A stretch of 52,130 nt of DNA. Source: JBNKHG01 sp050290225. GTDB taxonomy: Bacteria > Pseudomonadota > Gammaproteobacteria > Pseudomonadales > Cellvibrionaceae. Positions 1 through 7,991 of this stretch are shown piece by piece (positions within the stretch are counted from its first letter, which is position 1; each line of letters begins with the position of its first letter). The notes under the pieces were generated by a model, which worked only from the letters and a program-made list of their open reading frames with translations, was not told the origin of the DNA and made no database searches. The stretch is from contig JBNKHG010000045.1 of NCBI GenBank assembly GCA_050290225.1, positions 1 through 52,130 of the forward strand. The letters are read 5' to 3'. A program made the position numbers and the translations under genes.

Positions 1-150
1 ATTATCATTTTCAGATATATGAGCGGTATCTTGTTGCATGAGTGTAAAAATCGCCAAAAAAACATCGCCCCCAAATGGATGAATGCATAGTTGTACTGAA
101 ATCTATGATTTGCCGAATTAAAGCTACGGATTCAGGTTAAAAATACTCAG

Positions 151-387
151 ATGAATCTAAATGTTGACAGAATAGGCACAAATTTTTTGTGCCAGTCTCC
201 GATTGAAGATCAAATTAAGGTTGTTGAGGACATAGAACGCAAATCAAAGTCTATCGATGATGCGATATATCTTCAAAACCAACAAATCGAAAAACTCAAA
301 GAATACAAAACCACCCTGATCAACAGCGCAGTAACCGGAAAAATCAAAGTCACGCCTGACATGCTTAGGGAGAGGACAGAGCCATGA
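151..387 (+). pseudogene. hsdS: 3' remnant of a type I restriction specificity subunit (HsdS)
   Basis: Only the last coiled-coil arm of an HsdS is present. The 78 residues contain the C-terminal signature of the family: a PxxEDQ-type turn (SPIEDQ, about residues 17-22), a helix with IDDAI, and the ending LKEYKTTLINSAVTGKIKV, which is the second conserved dimerisation helix that contacts HsdM. The frame is open back to about base 109, where an in-frame TGA closes it, so both target-recognition domains are missing or lie in another frame. Full HsdS is about 400 residues. The stop codon overlaps the fic start (ATGA at 384-387), the usual coupled hsdS-fic-hsdR order. No hsdM is seen in the window. 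The fragment cannot specify DNA recognition by itself. Confidence 0.8.
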
Positions 388-1370
388 GCTATCAGCCTCC
401 CTACACCATCACCCCAACCATCCTGAAACAGGTGGCACAGATCAGTGAGGCTATTGGCCGTTTAAGCGCGCAACGCGATATTGCCAATGCCCTGCATCTG
501 CGCCGCGCCAATCGCATCCGCACCATTCAGGGCTCACTGGCCATTGAAGGGAATACCTTAAGTGAATCTCAAATCACCGCCATTTTGGAGGGCAAGCGGA
601 TCATTGCACCACCGAGAGAAGTGCAGGAGGTGCGCAACGCGCTGCAAGCCTACGACCAGCTTGCTCAGTGGCACCCTACCCGCGAAGCGGACTTGCTGAC
701 TGCCCACAGCGTGCTGATGAAAGGGCTGATTGACGAGGCGGGCCACTATCGCAGTGGCAGTGTTGGTGTTATGTCGGGCGATCAGGTGGTGCATATGGCG
801 CCCGGTGCCAATCGAGTATCGCGTTTGATGGCTGATCTGTTTGATTGGTTGGCTAAGTCCGATGCGCCGCCACTGATTACCAGTTGCGTGTTTCATTATG
901 AGTTCGAGTTCATCCACCCCTTCAGTGACGGCAATGGCCGTATGGGCCGCCTGTGGCAAACACTGATACTTAGCCAGTGGCAGTTCATGTTTGTGGATAT
1001 CCCGGTGGAGAGCCTGATCTTTCAGCATCAGGCAGCTTATTATCAGGCGCTACGAGACAGTACCAAGCAAACCGATAGTGCCCCCTTTATCGAATTTATG
1101 CTGGCAACCATCAGTGAAGCGTTGCAGGAAGCATTGAACAGGGGTGAAAACGTGCGGGTAGAAACGCGGGTAGAAGCGCGGGTAAAAACCCCTGAACAGA
1201 TTCTGGCACTACTGCGCCAGCAACCCGAGCTGACACTGGTCGAAGTTGCCGTACATCTGGGCCGGGCAACCAGCACCATTGAACGCGCCGTAGCCAAACT
1301 CAAGCAACAAAATAGGCTCACTTATCACGGCCCAAAAAAGGGTGGTTATTGGCAGGTGTTAGAGGAGTAA
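384..1370 (+). CDS. Fic family protein (predicted AMPylase with winged-helix C-terminus)
   Basis: Fic-domain enzyme that by family knowledge transfers AMP (or another nucleotide) to a hydroxyl side chain of a target protein. The catalytic motif HPFSDGNGRMGR is at residues 178-189 with all key residues intact (His178, Asp182, Asn184, Arg186, Arg189). An upstream S-x-x-x-E-G inhibitory motif (SLAIEG, residues 51-56) marks it as a class II, self-inhibited Fic. Residues about 265-325 look like a winged helix (TSTIERAVAKLKQ), so DNA binding is plausible. A short repeated stretch VETRVEARV precedes it. The ATG overlaps the hsdS stop, and hsdR follows. Fic genes of this type are common inside type I restriction operons, where their target is unknown. 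It appears intact although both flanking restriction genes are truncated. Confidence 0.93.
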   Translation: MSYQPPYTITPTILKQVAQISEAIGRLSAQRDIANALHLRRANRIRTIQGSLAIEGNTLSESQITAILEGKRIIAPPREVQEVRNALQAYDQLAQWHPTREADLLTAHSVLMKGLIDEAGHYRSGSVGVMSGDQVVHMAPGANRVSRLMADLFDWLAKSDAPPLITSCVFHYEFEFIHPFSDGNGRMGRLWQTLILSQWQFMFVDIPVESLIFQHQAAYYQALRDSTKQTDSAPFIEFMLATISEALQEALNRGENVRVETRVEARVKTPEQILALLRQQPELTLVEVAVHLGRATSTIERAVAKLKQQNRLTYHGPKKGGYWQVLEE

Positions 1371-1476
1371 AGATGTTTACCGTCAACCATCAAACCAACC
1401 ACTATGTTTAACTAATGGCTGGATTGAGGTGGTTTAATTAAATGTATTCAGTTAGCCGTCGTTAGCTGGGGGAAAT

Positions 1477-1497
1477 TTGCTTGACCGTTGCTTGACC
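1477..1497 (+). repeat. 10-bp direct repeat at the hsdR breakpoint
   Basis: TTGCTTGACC occurs at 1477-1486 and again at 1488-1497, one base apart. A second small repeat (GTTAGC at 1451 and 1461) lies just before. Both sit between the fic stop and base 1513, where the hsdR reading frame opens. They may mark the join left by the deletion that removed the front of hsdR. A short frame starting with ATG at 1372 behind a GAGGAG site stops after 12 codons and may be the leftover start of the lost gene. Confidence 0.5.
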
Positions 1498-1539
1498 CAG
1501 GTGGCGGCTTAGGACGATCAGGACAAGATCCTCAAAGCC

Positions 1540-3156
1540 ATGAAATCCCGCAAGATGCGTGGCAATGCGTCCTACCTGGCTTTCACTGCTACGCCCAAGA
1601 ACACCACCTTGGAAAAGTTTGGTGAAAAGCAGGAAGACGGCTCATTCAAGCCTTTCCATCTGTACTCCATGAAGCAGGCCATCGAGGAAGGCTTCATTCT
1701 GGATGTGCTGGCAAATTACACCACCTACAAAAGTTATTACGAGATCGAAAAGTCCATCGCGGAAAACCCAGAGTTCGATACCAAAAAGGCGCAGAAGAAA
1801 CTGCGAGCCTATGTAGAGCGCAGCCAGCAGACTATTGATACCAAAGCTGAAATCATACTGGAGCACTTCATTCCCCAGGTGGTCAATGCCAAGAAGCTCA
1901 AGGGTAAAGCCAAAGGCATGGTGGTGACGCAGAACATTGAAACGGCCATCCGTTATCACAAGGCCATTGCCCGATTGCTGGAAACCAAAGGGAATCCTTT
2001 CAAGGTGCTGGTTGCCTTTTCTGGGGCGAAAGAAGTGGATGGGGTTGAATATACTGAAGCGGAGATTAACGGGTTTTCGGAAGCAGATACCAAGGACAAG
2101 TTCGACACCGATGAATACCGCCTATTAGTGGTGGCAAACAAGTACCTCACAGGCTTCGACCAGCCAAAGCTTTGTGCCATGTATGTGGACAAAAAACTGG
2201 CTTCGGTGCTTTGCGTTCAGACCCTTTCTCGTTTGAACCGCTCTGCGCCCAAGCTGGGTAAAAAAACCGAAGACCTGTTTATTCTGGACTTCTTCAACTC
2301 GGTGGATGATGTAAAGGCCGCGTTTGATCCCTTCTATACGGCGACTTCTTTGTCTCGGGCTACGGATGTCAACGTGCTCCACGAACTCAAGGACGCGATG
2401 GACGACGTGGGTGTATATGAATGGTACGAGGTTGAGGACTTCGTAAAGCGTTACTTCAACAACGAAGATGCACAAACAATAAGCCCCATCATTGACGTGG
2501 CTGCCGCCCGTTTCGAGCATGAGCTGGAACTGGAGGATGACGAAAAAGTGGACTTTAAGATCAAAGCCAAACAGTACGTAAAAATATACGGACAAATGGC
2601 GTCTATCATGCCCTATGAAATCGTGGCATGGGAAAAACTGTTCTGGTTCCTGAAGTTTCTGATACCGAAGCTAAAAGTGAATGACCCGGATGCGGACACC
2701 ATCGACGAACTATTGGAATCCGTTGATTTGAGTTCCTATGGCCTGCAAAGGGTAAAGCTGAATCACGCTATCAAACTGGATGAGGCAGATACTGAGCTCG
2801 ACCCCCAGAATCCAAACCCTCGCGGTGCTCATGGTGGGGATCAGCAAACAGATCCATTGGACGACATCATCCGGACTTTCAATGAACGCTGGTTCCAGGG
2901 TTGGAGTGCAACACCAGAAGAGCAGAAAGTTAAGTTCATCAATATTGCCGAGAGCATCAAGCAGCACCCGGATTTTGAGGCCAAATACCAAAATAACCCT
3001 GATCCACACAACAGGGAATTAGCCTTCGAGAAAATGCTGAAAGAAGTGATGTTGCGCAGACGGAAAGATGAGTTGGAGCTGTACAAATTGTTTGCTGGGG
3101 ACGCCGCCTTTAAAGCTGCGTGGATGCAGAGTATGCAGCGCGTAATTTCTAAATGA
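1540..3156 (+). pseudogene. hsdR: 5'-truncated type I restriction motor subunit (HsdR C-terminal part)
   Basis: The 538 residues match the back half of HsdR: helicase motif III (FTATPK, residues 15-20), the second RecA-like domain with LTGFDQPKL, motif VI (QTLSRLNR, near residue 227), and the long helical C-terminal region. HsdR is normally about 1000 residues. The N-terminal nuclease domain, Walker A and DEAD-box segments are absent. Homologous sequence begins abruptly at about base 1513 (codons reading DDQDKILKA before the ATG), directly after an in-frame TAG. The fragment therefore cannot cleave DNA or start ATP hydrolysis. With the hsdS scrap at 151 this shows a collapsed type I locus. 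The frame is otherwise undamaged, which suggests a fairly recent deletion. Confidence 0.88.
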
Positions 3157-3476
3157 ATGTCTATAGATAACTAGTTGCTTTTGGTGTAAATAAATATTTA
3201 CGTGAAAGGCATACTTTGTAGGCAGACACTAAATTTGTTGTGATGACATTTTTTTGAATTCACTCAAATTTATTTAGTGAATAGACGCACCTATGTTCTT
3301 TTGGGTGGCTTTTTGTAAGGTGATTTATAAAGCTCGCTTAGATTGATTTTTCACCTTTTGATAGGACGGATTGATTGGTGTTCTAATCTTTTTGGTTTGA
3401 ATGTCAAAGAGGGAGTGACGAATGATCTCTGTGCAGAGTCAAATACAAAATGCCAGCAACGCATTTGACGGGGGAA
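3157..3476. other. AT-rich spacer without a gene
   Basis: No convincing reading frame. The stretch is clearly richer in A and T than its surroundings. It contains a 7-bp-arm dyad, GTAAATA-AA-TATTTAC, at 3186-3201, which could be an operator or a chance palindrome. It separates the hsdR remnant from the dehydrogenase remnant and is probably debris of the degraded island. Confidence 0.5.
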
Positions 3477-3680
3477 TTAGGGCCAGCCGCCGGTGAAATT
3501 AACTACTTGACCAGTAGTAAATGGAGATCTACCGGAGATATAGAACTCGACCAGTTGGCCGAACTCTTCGGGTTGTCCAAGACGACCAGCAGGTACGGTA
3601 CGGGCGATTTCTTCCTGACCAAGCGTATCATCAATAAAACGTGCTTTGGGGTAATAGAGCTCGCTATACAGGTAGTTTGG
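3477..3680 (-). pseudogene. 3' remnant of a short-chain dehydrogenase/reductase
   Basis: Read on the minus strand, about 65 codons give the characteristic C-terminal end of an SDR: an acidic/Gln helix, then VPAGRLGQPEEF, then LVEFYISGRSPFTTGQ, then VNFTGGWP and a TAA at 3479-3477. The R(L/F)G-x-P-E-E/D and T-G-x-x-(I/V)-x-(V/F)-x-G-G patterns are typical of the family. The cofactor-binding and catalytic parts (TGxxxGIG, YxxxK) are gone. Homology stops near base 3680, exactly where the nucleotidyltransferase sequence on the other strand begins, so this is one side of a recombination joint. A plus-strand open frame across 3450-3809 runs over the joint and is not a real gene. Confidence 0.7.
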
Positions 3681-3681
3681 C

Positions 3682-4215
3682 TTGGGCTTGTTATTGCTAC
3701 GCCCGGACCAGTCTTATCATGTGCGGGAAATCGCCCGGTTGACCGGTACGGTAGCAGGCACATTGCACAAGGAGCTCAGCAAGTTAGCCATGGCTGGGGT
3801 ACTGAATAAGCGACATCAGGGGAATCAGGTTAGCTACCAGGCTAACCTTGACTGTGTGATTTATGAAGAACTGGCCAGCATATTGCGTAAGACCTCTGGG
3901 GTAGCGGATGTGCTGGCCAATAGCTTGGCACCGGTCTCCGATAACATTGATATTGCCGCGGTGTTTGGCTCTGTTGCCAGTGGCAGGGCGACTCAAGGTA
4001 GCGATATTGACTTGTTGTTGGTTGGTGACCTTGGGTTTAGTGAAGCGGTGCAGATGCTTTACCCTGCCCAGGACATTCTGGGTCGAGAGATAAATCCTAA
4101 ACTTTATACTGCCCAGGAGTGGGCAGCTGCTAAAGATGAAGGCTCGGCTTTTGTTCGCGAAATCCTGACAAAGCCCGTTATTTACGTAATAGGAGGTAGG
4201 GATGACCTTGGATAA
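3682..4215 (+). CDS. MNT-type nucleotidyltransferase antitoxin with N-terminal HTH, 5' truncated
   Basis: Residues 10-60 form a winged helix (SYHVREIARLTG), followed by a minimal nucleotidyltransferase core: FGSVASG with the GS pair at residues 96-97 and catalytic acids Asp108 and Asp110 (SDID). Proteins of this layout are antitoxins of HEPN/MNT pairs and act by modifying the HEPN toxin. The next gene is that HEPN partner, overlapping by 14 bases. Relatives carry roughly 20 more residues before GLLxLRPDQSYHVREIARL. Here an in-frame TAG lies at 3673-3675 and only a TTG at 3682 could start the frame, with no clear ribosome site. The gene therefore lost its first codons and promoter at the join with the SDR remnant. 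Expression is doubtful. Confidence 0.75.
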   Translation: MGLLLLRPDQSYHVREIARLTGTVAGTLHKELSKLAMAGVLNKRHQGNQVSYQANLDCVIYEELASILRKTSGVADVLANSLAPVSDNIDIAAVFGSVASGRATQGSDIDLLLVGDLGFSEAVQMLYPAQDILGREINPKLYTAQEWAAAKDEGSAFVREILTKPVIYVIGGRDDLG

Positions 4216-4573
4216 TTTGCTGGGGATGAGCTTGGAGCGTGTCGAGCCCGACCCGCTGATGATCAAGCGACTGCTGGAAGCGGCTCAGCGCAATATTCAG
4301 GATGCTGAATTAGAGGCCGTTAGCAATGAAAACCGTTTTGATGCGGCCTACAAAGCCATTGAGTGGCGATCTGCGCCTCCTTCCATCCACTCTGAAGAAT
4401 TCAGCGACTGTTATCCTGTTCCATTAATTCCCGCACCGGTCGAATTTCCACACAGCCATAGCGCGCCGGTGGAATTTTCTCCGCCAGGCGTATGGCCTCG
4501 TTCATATCCCTGGCTTCCAGCATGTAAAAACCGGCCAGTTGCTCCTTGGTTTCGGCAAAGGGACCATCGGTAA
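4202..4573 (+). pseudogene. 3'-truncated HEPN toxin (MNT partner)
   Basis: A strong AGGAGG precedes the ATG. The first 53 residues, ending FDAAYKAI, match the start of the small HEPN-domain partners of MNT antitoxins, including the conserved ENRFDAAYKAI helix. From about base 4361 the frame leaves the family and continues into sequence antisense to the YCII gene, giving a nonsense tail. The RX4-6H ribonuclease motif of HEPN toxins lies in the missing part. The toxin should be inactive. The breakpoint is between about 4361 and the YCII stop at 4401. Confidence 0.72.
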
Positions 4574-4769
4574 TTAACGGTTTGCCATCACGCATTCGCA
4601 GTGTGGTTGCGCTCTCGGTTGACAGTAACGGTGCGCCGTCCAGAAAGTGGCCGCTGTTGGTTAAATCCTCCACGCAGCCCATGCATTCGCGATTGAGAGC
4701 ATCCCACTCCTGTTGTGACATTTGTTGTATGTTTTTTTCGTTATAATACACCAGGCATAAATACTTCAT
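4401..4769 (-). CDS. YCII/DGPF-domain protein
   Basis: Small ferredoxin-like-fold protein of about 122 residues with the family motif TDGPFAETKEQLAGFY, the reason these proteins are called DGPF proteins. Function is unknown; DGPF proteins are the standard genomic partners of ECF42 sigma factors, and here one lies last in the operon led by such a sigma gene. A good ribosome site (AGGAGAGCC) precedes the ATG at 4769. The gene ends about 40 bases from the breakpoint in the HEPN remnant, so the operon may once have continued. Confidence 0.9.
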   Translation of the reverse strand: MKYLCLVYYNEKNIQQMSQQEWDALNRECMGCVEDLTNSGHFLDGAPLLSTESATTLRMRDGKPLITDGPFAETKEQLAGFYMLEARDMNEAIRLAEKIPPARYGCVEIRPVRELMEQDNSR

Positions 4770-4801
4770 CTTGGCTCTCCTGAATTTTCTGCTGTAGATA
4801 A

Positions 4802-5458
4802 TTAATCTCGATCGGGGGCACCGGGCGGAAACAGCGAGCGATAGGGGCGCGCATCATCGATGCAACGTTTAACGCTCGGTCTGGCCAGTAGTTTTGTTCG
4901 GTAGTTGCGTAATTCTGTATATTCTTTGCCAATTTCATCGACCCAGTCCGCATAAAACAGGGAAGGAGCAGCGGCACAATCGGCAAGGGTAAACGCGTCT
5001 CCACAGGCATAGCTGTTATGCTGAAGATGCTTGTTCAGCCAGTGATAGGTTCGTTGCAACAAGGTGTGTGCCGAAGCGACGGTCAGCGCATCGCGATCAG
5101 TGGGCTTGCGCATAAAATTATTAACGATGTACTGAGCCGACGTCATAACGTAATTATCGAAGAATCGATCAAACATACGCACTTCTAGCGCTTTATCTTG
5201 CGCTGCAGGTAAGAGTGTTACCGGTCCGGGATGATAGCATTGCAAGTATTCGATAATAATGGACGACTCGCACATCACACGATCGCCGTCAATTAACACG
5301 GGAAACTTTCCCAGTGGTGACAATGCCTGAATGCGTTGTGCATTCTCCGGGTGATCAGGATCAATCATGCGAAAGGTAAAAGGCGTGTCGTTTTCATACA
5401 ACGCAATCAGTGCTTTCCAGGTATATGATGAAAATGGATGGCCAAACAGCTCAAGCAT
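4802..5458 (-). CDS. Glutathione S-transferase family protein
   Basis: About 218 residues. The N-terminal thioredoxin-like domain has HPFSSYTWK as the active-site loop, SPLGKFPVL with the cis-proline, and the glutathione-contacting ESSIIIEYL. The C-terminal helical domain has FTLADCAAA. The start at 5458 is chosen because AAGGAG lies just upstream and MLELFGHPF matches the usual beginning; a longer frame upstream is not conserved-looking. It overlaps the preceding VOC gene by 8 bases, so the two are translationally linked within the ECF42 operon. GSTs are a frequent ECF42 operon member. The substrate is unknown. Confidence 0.9.
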   Translation of the reverse strand: MLELFGHPFSSYTWKALIALYENDTPFTFRMIDPDHPENAQRIQALSPLGKFPVLIDGDRVMCESSIIIEYLQCYHPGPVTLLPAAQDKALEVRMFDRFFDNYVMTSAQYIVNNFMRKPTDRDALTVASAHTLLQRTYHWLNKHLQHNSYACGDAFTLADCAAAPSLFYADWVDEIGKEYTELRNYRTKLLARPSVKRCIDDARPYRSLFPPGAPDRD

Positions 5459-5723
5459 GGTTTGAATCTCCTTTGAACGCCGCTTCCAGCATTGCAATAT
5501 CCAGCTTTTGCATTTGCATCATCGCTTGCATAGCGCGATCAACTGCTGACTGATCTGGCGGGGTTAACAACTCGGCTAAGCGGCGAGGCACGATCTGCCA
5601 CGACAGCCCGAACTTGTCTTTCAGCCAGCCGGGAATTAATGAAGTGTATAACTCGGCGGCCTGTTCAGCGACATCGTCGTACCACAGGCAGGTGGCGACT
5701 TTTGGTGCGGTCTGCGTATTCAT
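5451..5723 (-). pseudogene. PhnB-like VOC protein with internal in-frame deletion
   Basis: The first 30 residues (KVATCLWYD..AAELYTSLIPG) match the start of PhnB/demethylubiquinone-methyltransferase-like VOC proteins, and the rest (WLKDKFGLSWQIVP then MQAMMQMQKLDIAMLEAAF) matches their end. The family is about 155-160 residues; this frame encodes 90. The missing middle, about 65-70 residues with most of the beta strands and metal-site positions, has been cut out precisely between SLIPG and WLKDK without a frameshift. The protein is probably non-functional. The ATG at 5723 is preferred to an upstream GTG at 5732. The frame still couples to the GST gene. Confidence 0.75.
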
Positions 5724-5734
5724 TTCGTCCACCG

Positions 5735-6148
5735 TTACGCTTTTCTCGATCCGACCAGGGCGAACAGCGCTCCCTGCGGATCCAAGCCCCTAAGGATAAA
5801 GTCACCACCGGGAATCTCATCGGGAATATCGGTGGGGGGCATCTGCACTGTGCCACCTGCGGTGAGGATATAGGCGACAGTCTGATCGACATCATCGACG
5901 CCGATATAACCCAGCCATACCGGCCTGGCGCCACTTTGGCTCATCTCCTCGGTCAACTGCATCAGGCCGCCGATATCGCGCCTATCTCCCGTATCCTCAT
6001 CCCGCGCGTGGAGAATGCGGTAGTGCATGCCGGGCTGACCACTGTCGGTGGCCTGCCAGCCTAGTATCCTACTGTAAAACTGCAGCGCCCCATCGCTATC
6101 GTCGGTCAATAATTCGTACCAGATAAACTCGCCGTGTCTGTTGGGCAT
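5735..6148 (-). CDS. VOC (glyoxalase/bleomycin-resistance) family protein
   Basis: A 137-residue vicinal-oxygen-chelate protein with two beta-alpha-beta-beta-beta units: an N-terminal GEFIWYELLTDD and QFYSRILGW segment, and a C-terminal VDDVDQTVAYILTAGGTV segment ending in DPQGALFALV. These folds bind a metal and a small substrate; the actual substrate is unknown. GGGAGAGAACC precedes the ATG. It is the second target gene after DUF1428 in the ECF42 operon. Confidence 0.88.
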   Translation of the reverse strand: MPNRHGEFIWYELLTDDSDGALQFYSRILGWQATDSGQPGMHYRILHARDEDTGDRRDIGGLMQLTEEMSQSGARPVWLGYIGVDDVDQTVAYILTAGGTVQMPPTDIPDEIPGGDFILRGLDPQGALFALVGSRKA

Positions 6149-6185
6149 GGTTCTCTCCCTGTTTCTGTAAGTGGCTGATGTGAAA

Positions 6186-6557
6186 TCAATTTTTCAGTTC
6201 AACCACTGGTACAAAACCACCGAAGATCATACGCATACCATCAAAGGGCATGGGGTTTTTCTCGGGATTGAGACGCGAATCGCTTTCCATCGTCGTCATC
6301 ACTTTTTTCATACCGGCATCGCGGGTGGCTTTGTCCGGCCATTCTATCCAGGAAAACAGCACGGCTTCGTCCTCCTTTGCCTGAACCGCCCGGCGAAAGT
6401 CGGTAACCTTGCCGTCGGGTACGTCGTCCTCCCAGCACTCGAGGATACGGGTGGCGCCCCATTCCATAAAGGCGGCGTCGGCGATTTCCGCGTGTTGGGT
6501 GAATTTTCCTTTGTTGGCCTTGGGCACGGCGAGCACAAATCCATCGATATAACTCAT
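6186..6557 (-). CDS. DUF1428 family protein
   Basis: A 123-residue protein matching DUF1428 (starts MSYIDGFVLAVP; contains GATRILECWEDDVPDGKVTDF, read here in two parts, and ends with RMIFGGF). It is a ferredoxin-like alpha/beta-barrel protein of unknown role, often found with DGPF proteins. A GAGGAG site lies ahead of the ATG. It is the first gene behind the predicted ECF42 promoter at 6599-6625, which is good evidence that the operon proper starts here. Confidence 0.88.
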   Translation of the reverse strand: MSYIDGFVLAVPKANKGKFTQHAEIADAAFMEWGATRILECWEDDVPDGKVTDFRRAVQAKEDEAVLFSWIEWPDKATRDAGMKKVMTTMESDSRLNPEKNPMPFDGMRMIFGGFVPVVELKN

Positions 6558-6598
6558 GGCTCAGCTCCTCAATGATTGGTGGATGGTTTCACCTGATA

Positions 6599-6625
6599 GT
6601 CGTTTACGCCTGCTGGAAATCGACA
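6599..6625 (-). promoter_or_regulatory. Predicted ECF42 promoter (TGTCGA-N17-CGAC)
   Basis: On the minus strand TGTCGA lies at 6625-6620 and CGAC at 6602-6599, 17 bases apart. The reported ECF42 consensus is TGTCGA at -35 and CG(A/T)C at -10. The element sits in the short gap between the sigma gene stop (6638) and the DUF1428 start (6557), with a leader of about 35 bases. I saw no second copy immediately upstream of the sigma gene or of the YCII gene. Confidence 0.78.
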
Positions 6626-6637
6626 GCACAGGGAAAT

Positions 6638-7879
6638 TTATTTTTTTAGAGAGGCCAAACGTTGTTGCAGGAAGCGGCGTTCCGGTTCCTGTTGTACCAG
6701 ATCCAGCGCCTGTTGATAGCAGCGGATGGCATCCTGCGGCCTATCGAGGCGGCGGTACAGGTCAGCTCGGGCGGCGTGCAGCAGGTGGTAGCGCTGTAAG
6801 TCCTTGTGGTCCATCAGGCTATCGATGGCTCGCAGGCCGGCTTCCGGTCCGTCGCGCATGGCAAGGGCAACGGCGCGGTTAAGTTCCACGACCGGGGAGG
6901 GATTGATTTGCCGCAGAACATCGTAAAGGCCGGTGATTTCCGCCCAGTCGGTATCCTCAGCCGTCGGCGCTTCGGCATGGACGGCGGCGATGGCCGCCTG
7001 CAGGGTGTACACGCCGGGTGATCCGGACCGCAAAGCCTGCAATACCAACTCGCTGCCCTCGCGGATCTGGGCCCGGTTCCACAGCGTGCGATCCTGTTCT
7101 TCCAGGGGAATCAGGTCGCCGTTGGCGCTGGTGCGCCCACCGCGCCGGGCGTCGTGCAACAGCATCAGGGCCAGCAGGCCGGTGACTTCAGCGCGGGGCA
7201 ATAAACCTTGTAGCAGTCTGCCCAGGCGAATGGCCTCTGCCGATATATTCCGCTGAGTCACCTCAGCGCCGCTGGACGCTGAGTACCCTTCATTAAAGAC
7301 CAGATAGATAACCGGCAACACGGCCTCCAGGCGTGTCGGCAGTGCTTCTGGCTCGGGCACTTCGTAGGGAATCGCCGCGTCGCGGATTTTGTTTTTTGCC
7401 CTTACGATACGCTGGGCCAGTGTCGGCACCGGCACCAGAAACGCCGCGGCGATGGCTTCTGTGGTTAAGCCGCACACTTCCCGCAGGGTCAGGGCGACGC
7501 GGGCTTCCATCGCCAGGCAGGGATGGCAGCAGGTAAAAATCAGCCGCAGGCGGTCGTCTTCAATAGCTTCGTCGTCTTTCAGTGGCTGGGTTTCGGTTTC
7601 CAGGGTTTGGGCGAGTTCTTCCAGATGGCTTTTCTGGCGAGTGTGCTTGCGCAATCGATCGATGGCTTTGAAGCGGCCGGTGGAGACCAGCCAGGCCCGG
7701 GGATTATCGGGGACGCCGTCGCGCTGCCACTGTGACAATGCCGCTATAAAGGCATCTTGCAGGGCTTCTTCGGCGAGATCGAAATTGCCATTCAACAGGC
7801 GAATCAACGTGGCCAGTATCCGGCTCGATTCCTCGCGATAGATAGCGGTAACACGCTGTTCAATGGTAGGGGAAATCAT
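6638..7879 (-). CDS. ECF42-group RNA polymerase sigma factor
   Basis: About 413 residues. Sigma region 2 is near residues 10-75 (LIRLLNGNFDLAEEALQDAF), region 4 near 110-175 (LRLIFTCCHP..ALTLREVCGLTTEAIA), followed by the long C-terminal extension of the group with the FNEGYSASSG motif (DUF6596) and TPR-like helices to the end (RADLYRRLDRPQDAIRCYQQ). In ECF42 factors this extension replaces an anti-sigma factor and is needed for activity. The ATG at 7879 gives the family's normal N-terminus (MISPTIEQRV); a TTG at 7924 would add 15 residues and has no ribosome site. Downstream come DUF1428, VOC, PhnB-like, GST and DGPF genes, the classic ECF42 neighbourhood. Confidence 0.93.
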   Translation of the reverse strand: MISPTIEQRVTAIYREESSRILATLIRLLNGNFDLAEEALQDAFIAALSQWQRDGVPDNPRAWLVSTGRFKAIDRLRKHTRQKSHLEELAQTLETETQPLKDDEAIEDDRLRLIFTCCHPCLAMEARVALTLREVCGLTTEAIAAAFLVPVPTLAQRIVRAKNKIRDAAIPYEVPEPEALPTRLEAVLPVIYLVFNEGYSASSGAEVTQRNISAEAIRLGRLLQGLLPRAEVTGLLALMLLHDARRGGRTSANGDLIPLEEQDRTLWNRAQIREGSELVLQALRSGSPGVYTLQAAIAAVHAEAPTAEDTDWAEITGLYDVLRQINPSPVVELNRAVALAMRDGPEAGLRAIDSLMDHKDLQRYHLLHAARADLYRRLDRPQDAIRCYQQALDLVQQEPERRFLQQRLASLKK

Positions 7880-7991
7880 GCTGCAGTTGTTTGTGCCACT
7901 GTCGGTAATCGTCCAGGAGGACAAGATACAGGGGTGTCCATTCTGGTACCAAGCAGCACCTTTGTACAGGTAGAAAAATAGTTGCTCCGGA

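Noticed and set aside
1451..1467. Possible integron-like core site (GTTAGC repeats)
   Set aside because: The bases do not fit GTTRRRY and no paired inverse core or integrase is present.
3450..3809. Plus-strand 119-codon open frame
   Set aside because: It runs across the joint of the SDR remnant (other strand) and the nucleotidyltransferase (other frame); its sequence is an antisense/out-of-frame chimera.
1..4400. Prophage or insertion sequence as the cause of the left-end mosaic
   Set aside because: No transposase, integrase, terminal inverted repeat or target duplication could be seen; simple deletion and recombination explain it.
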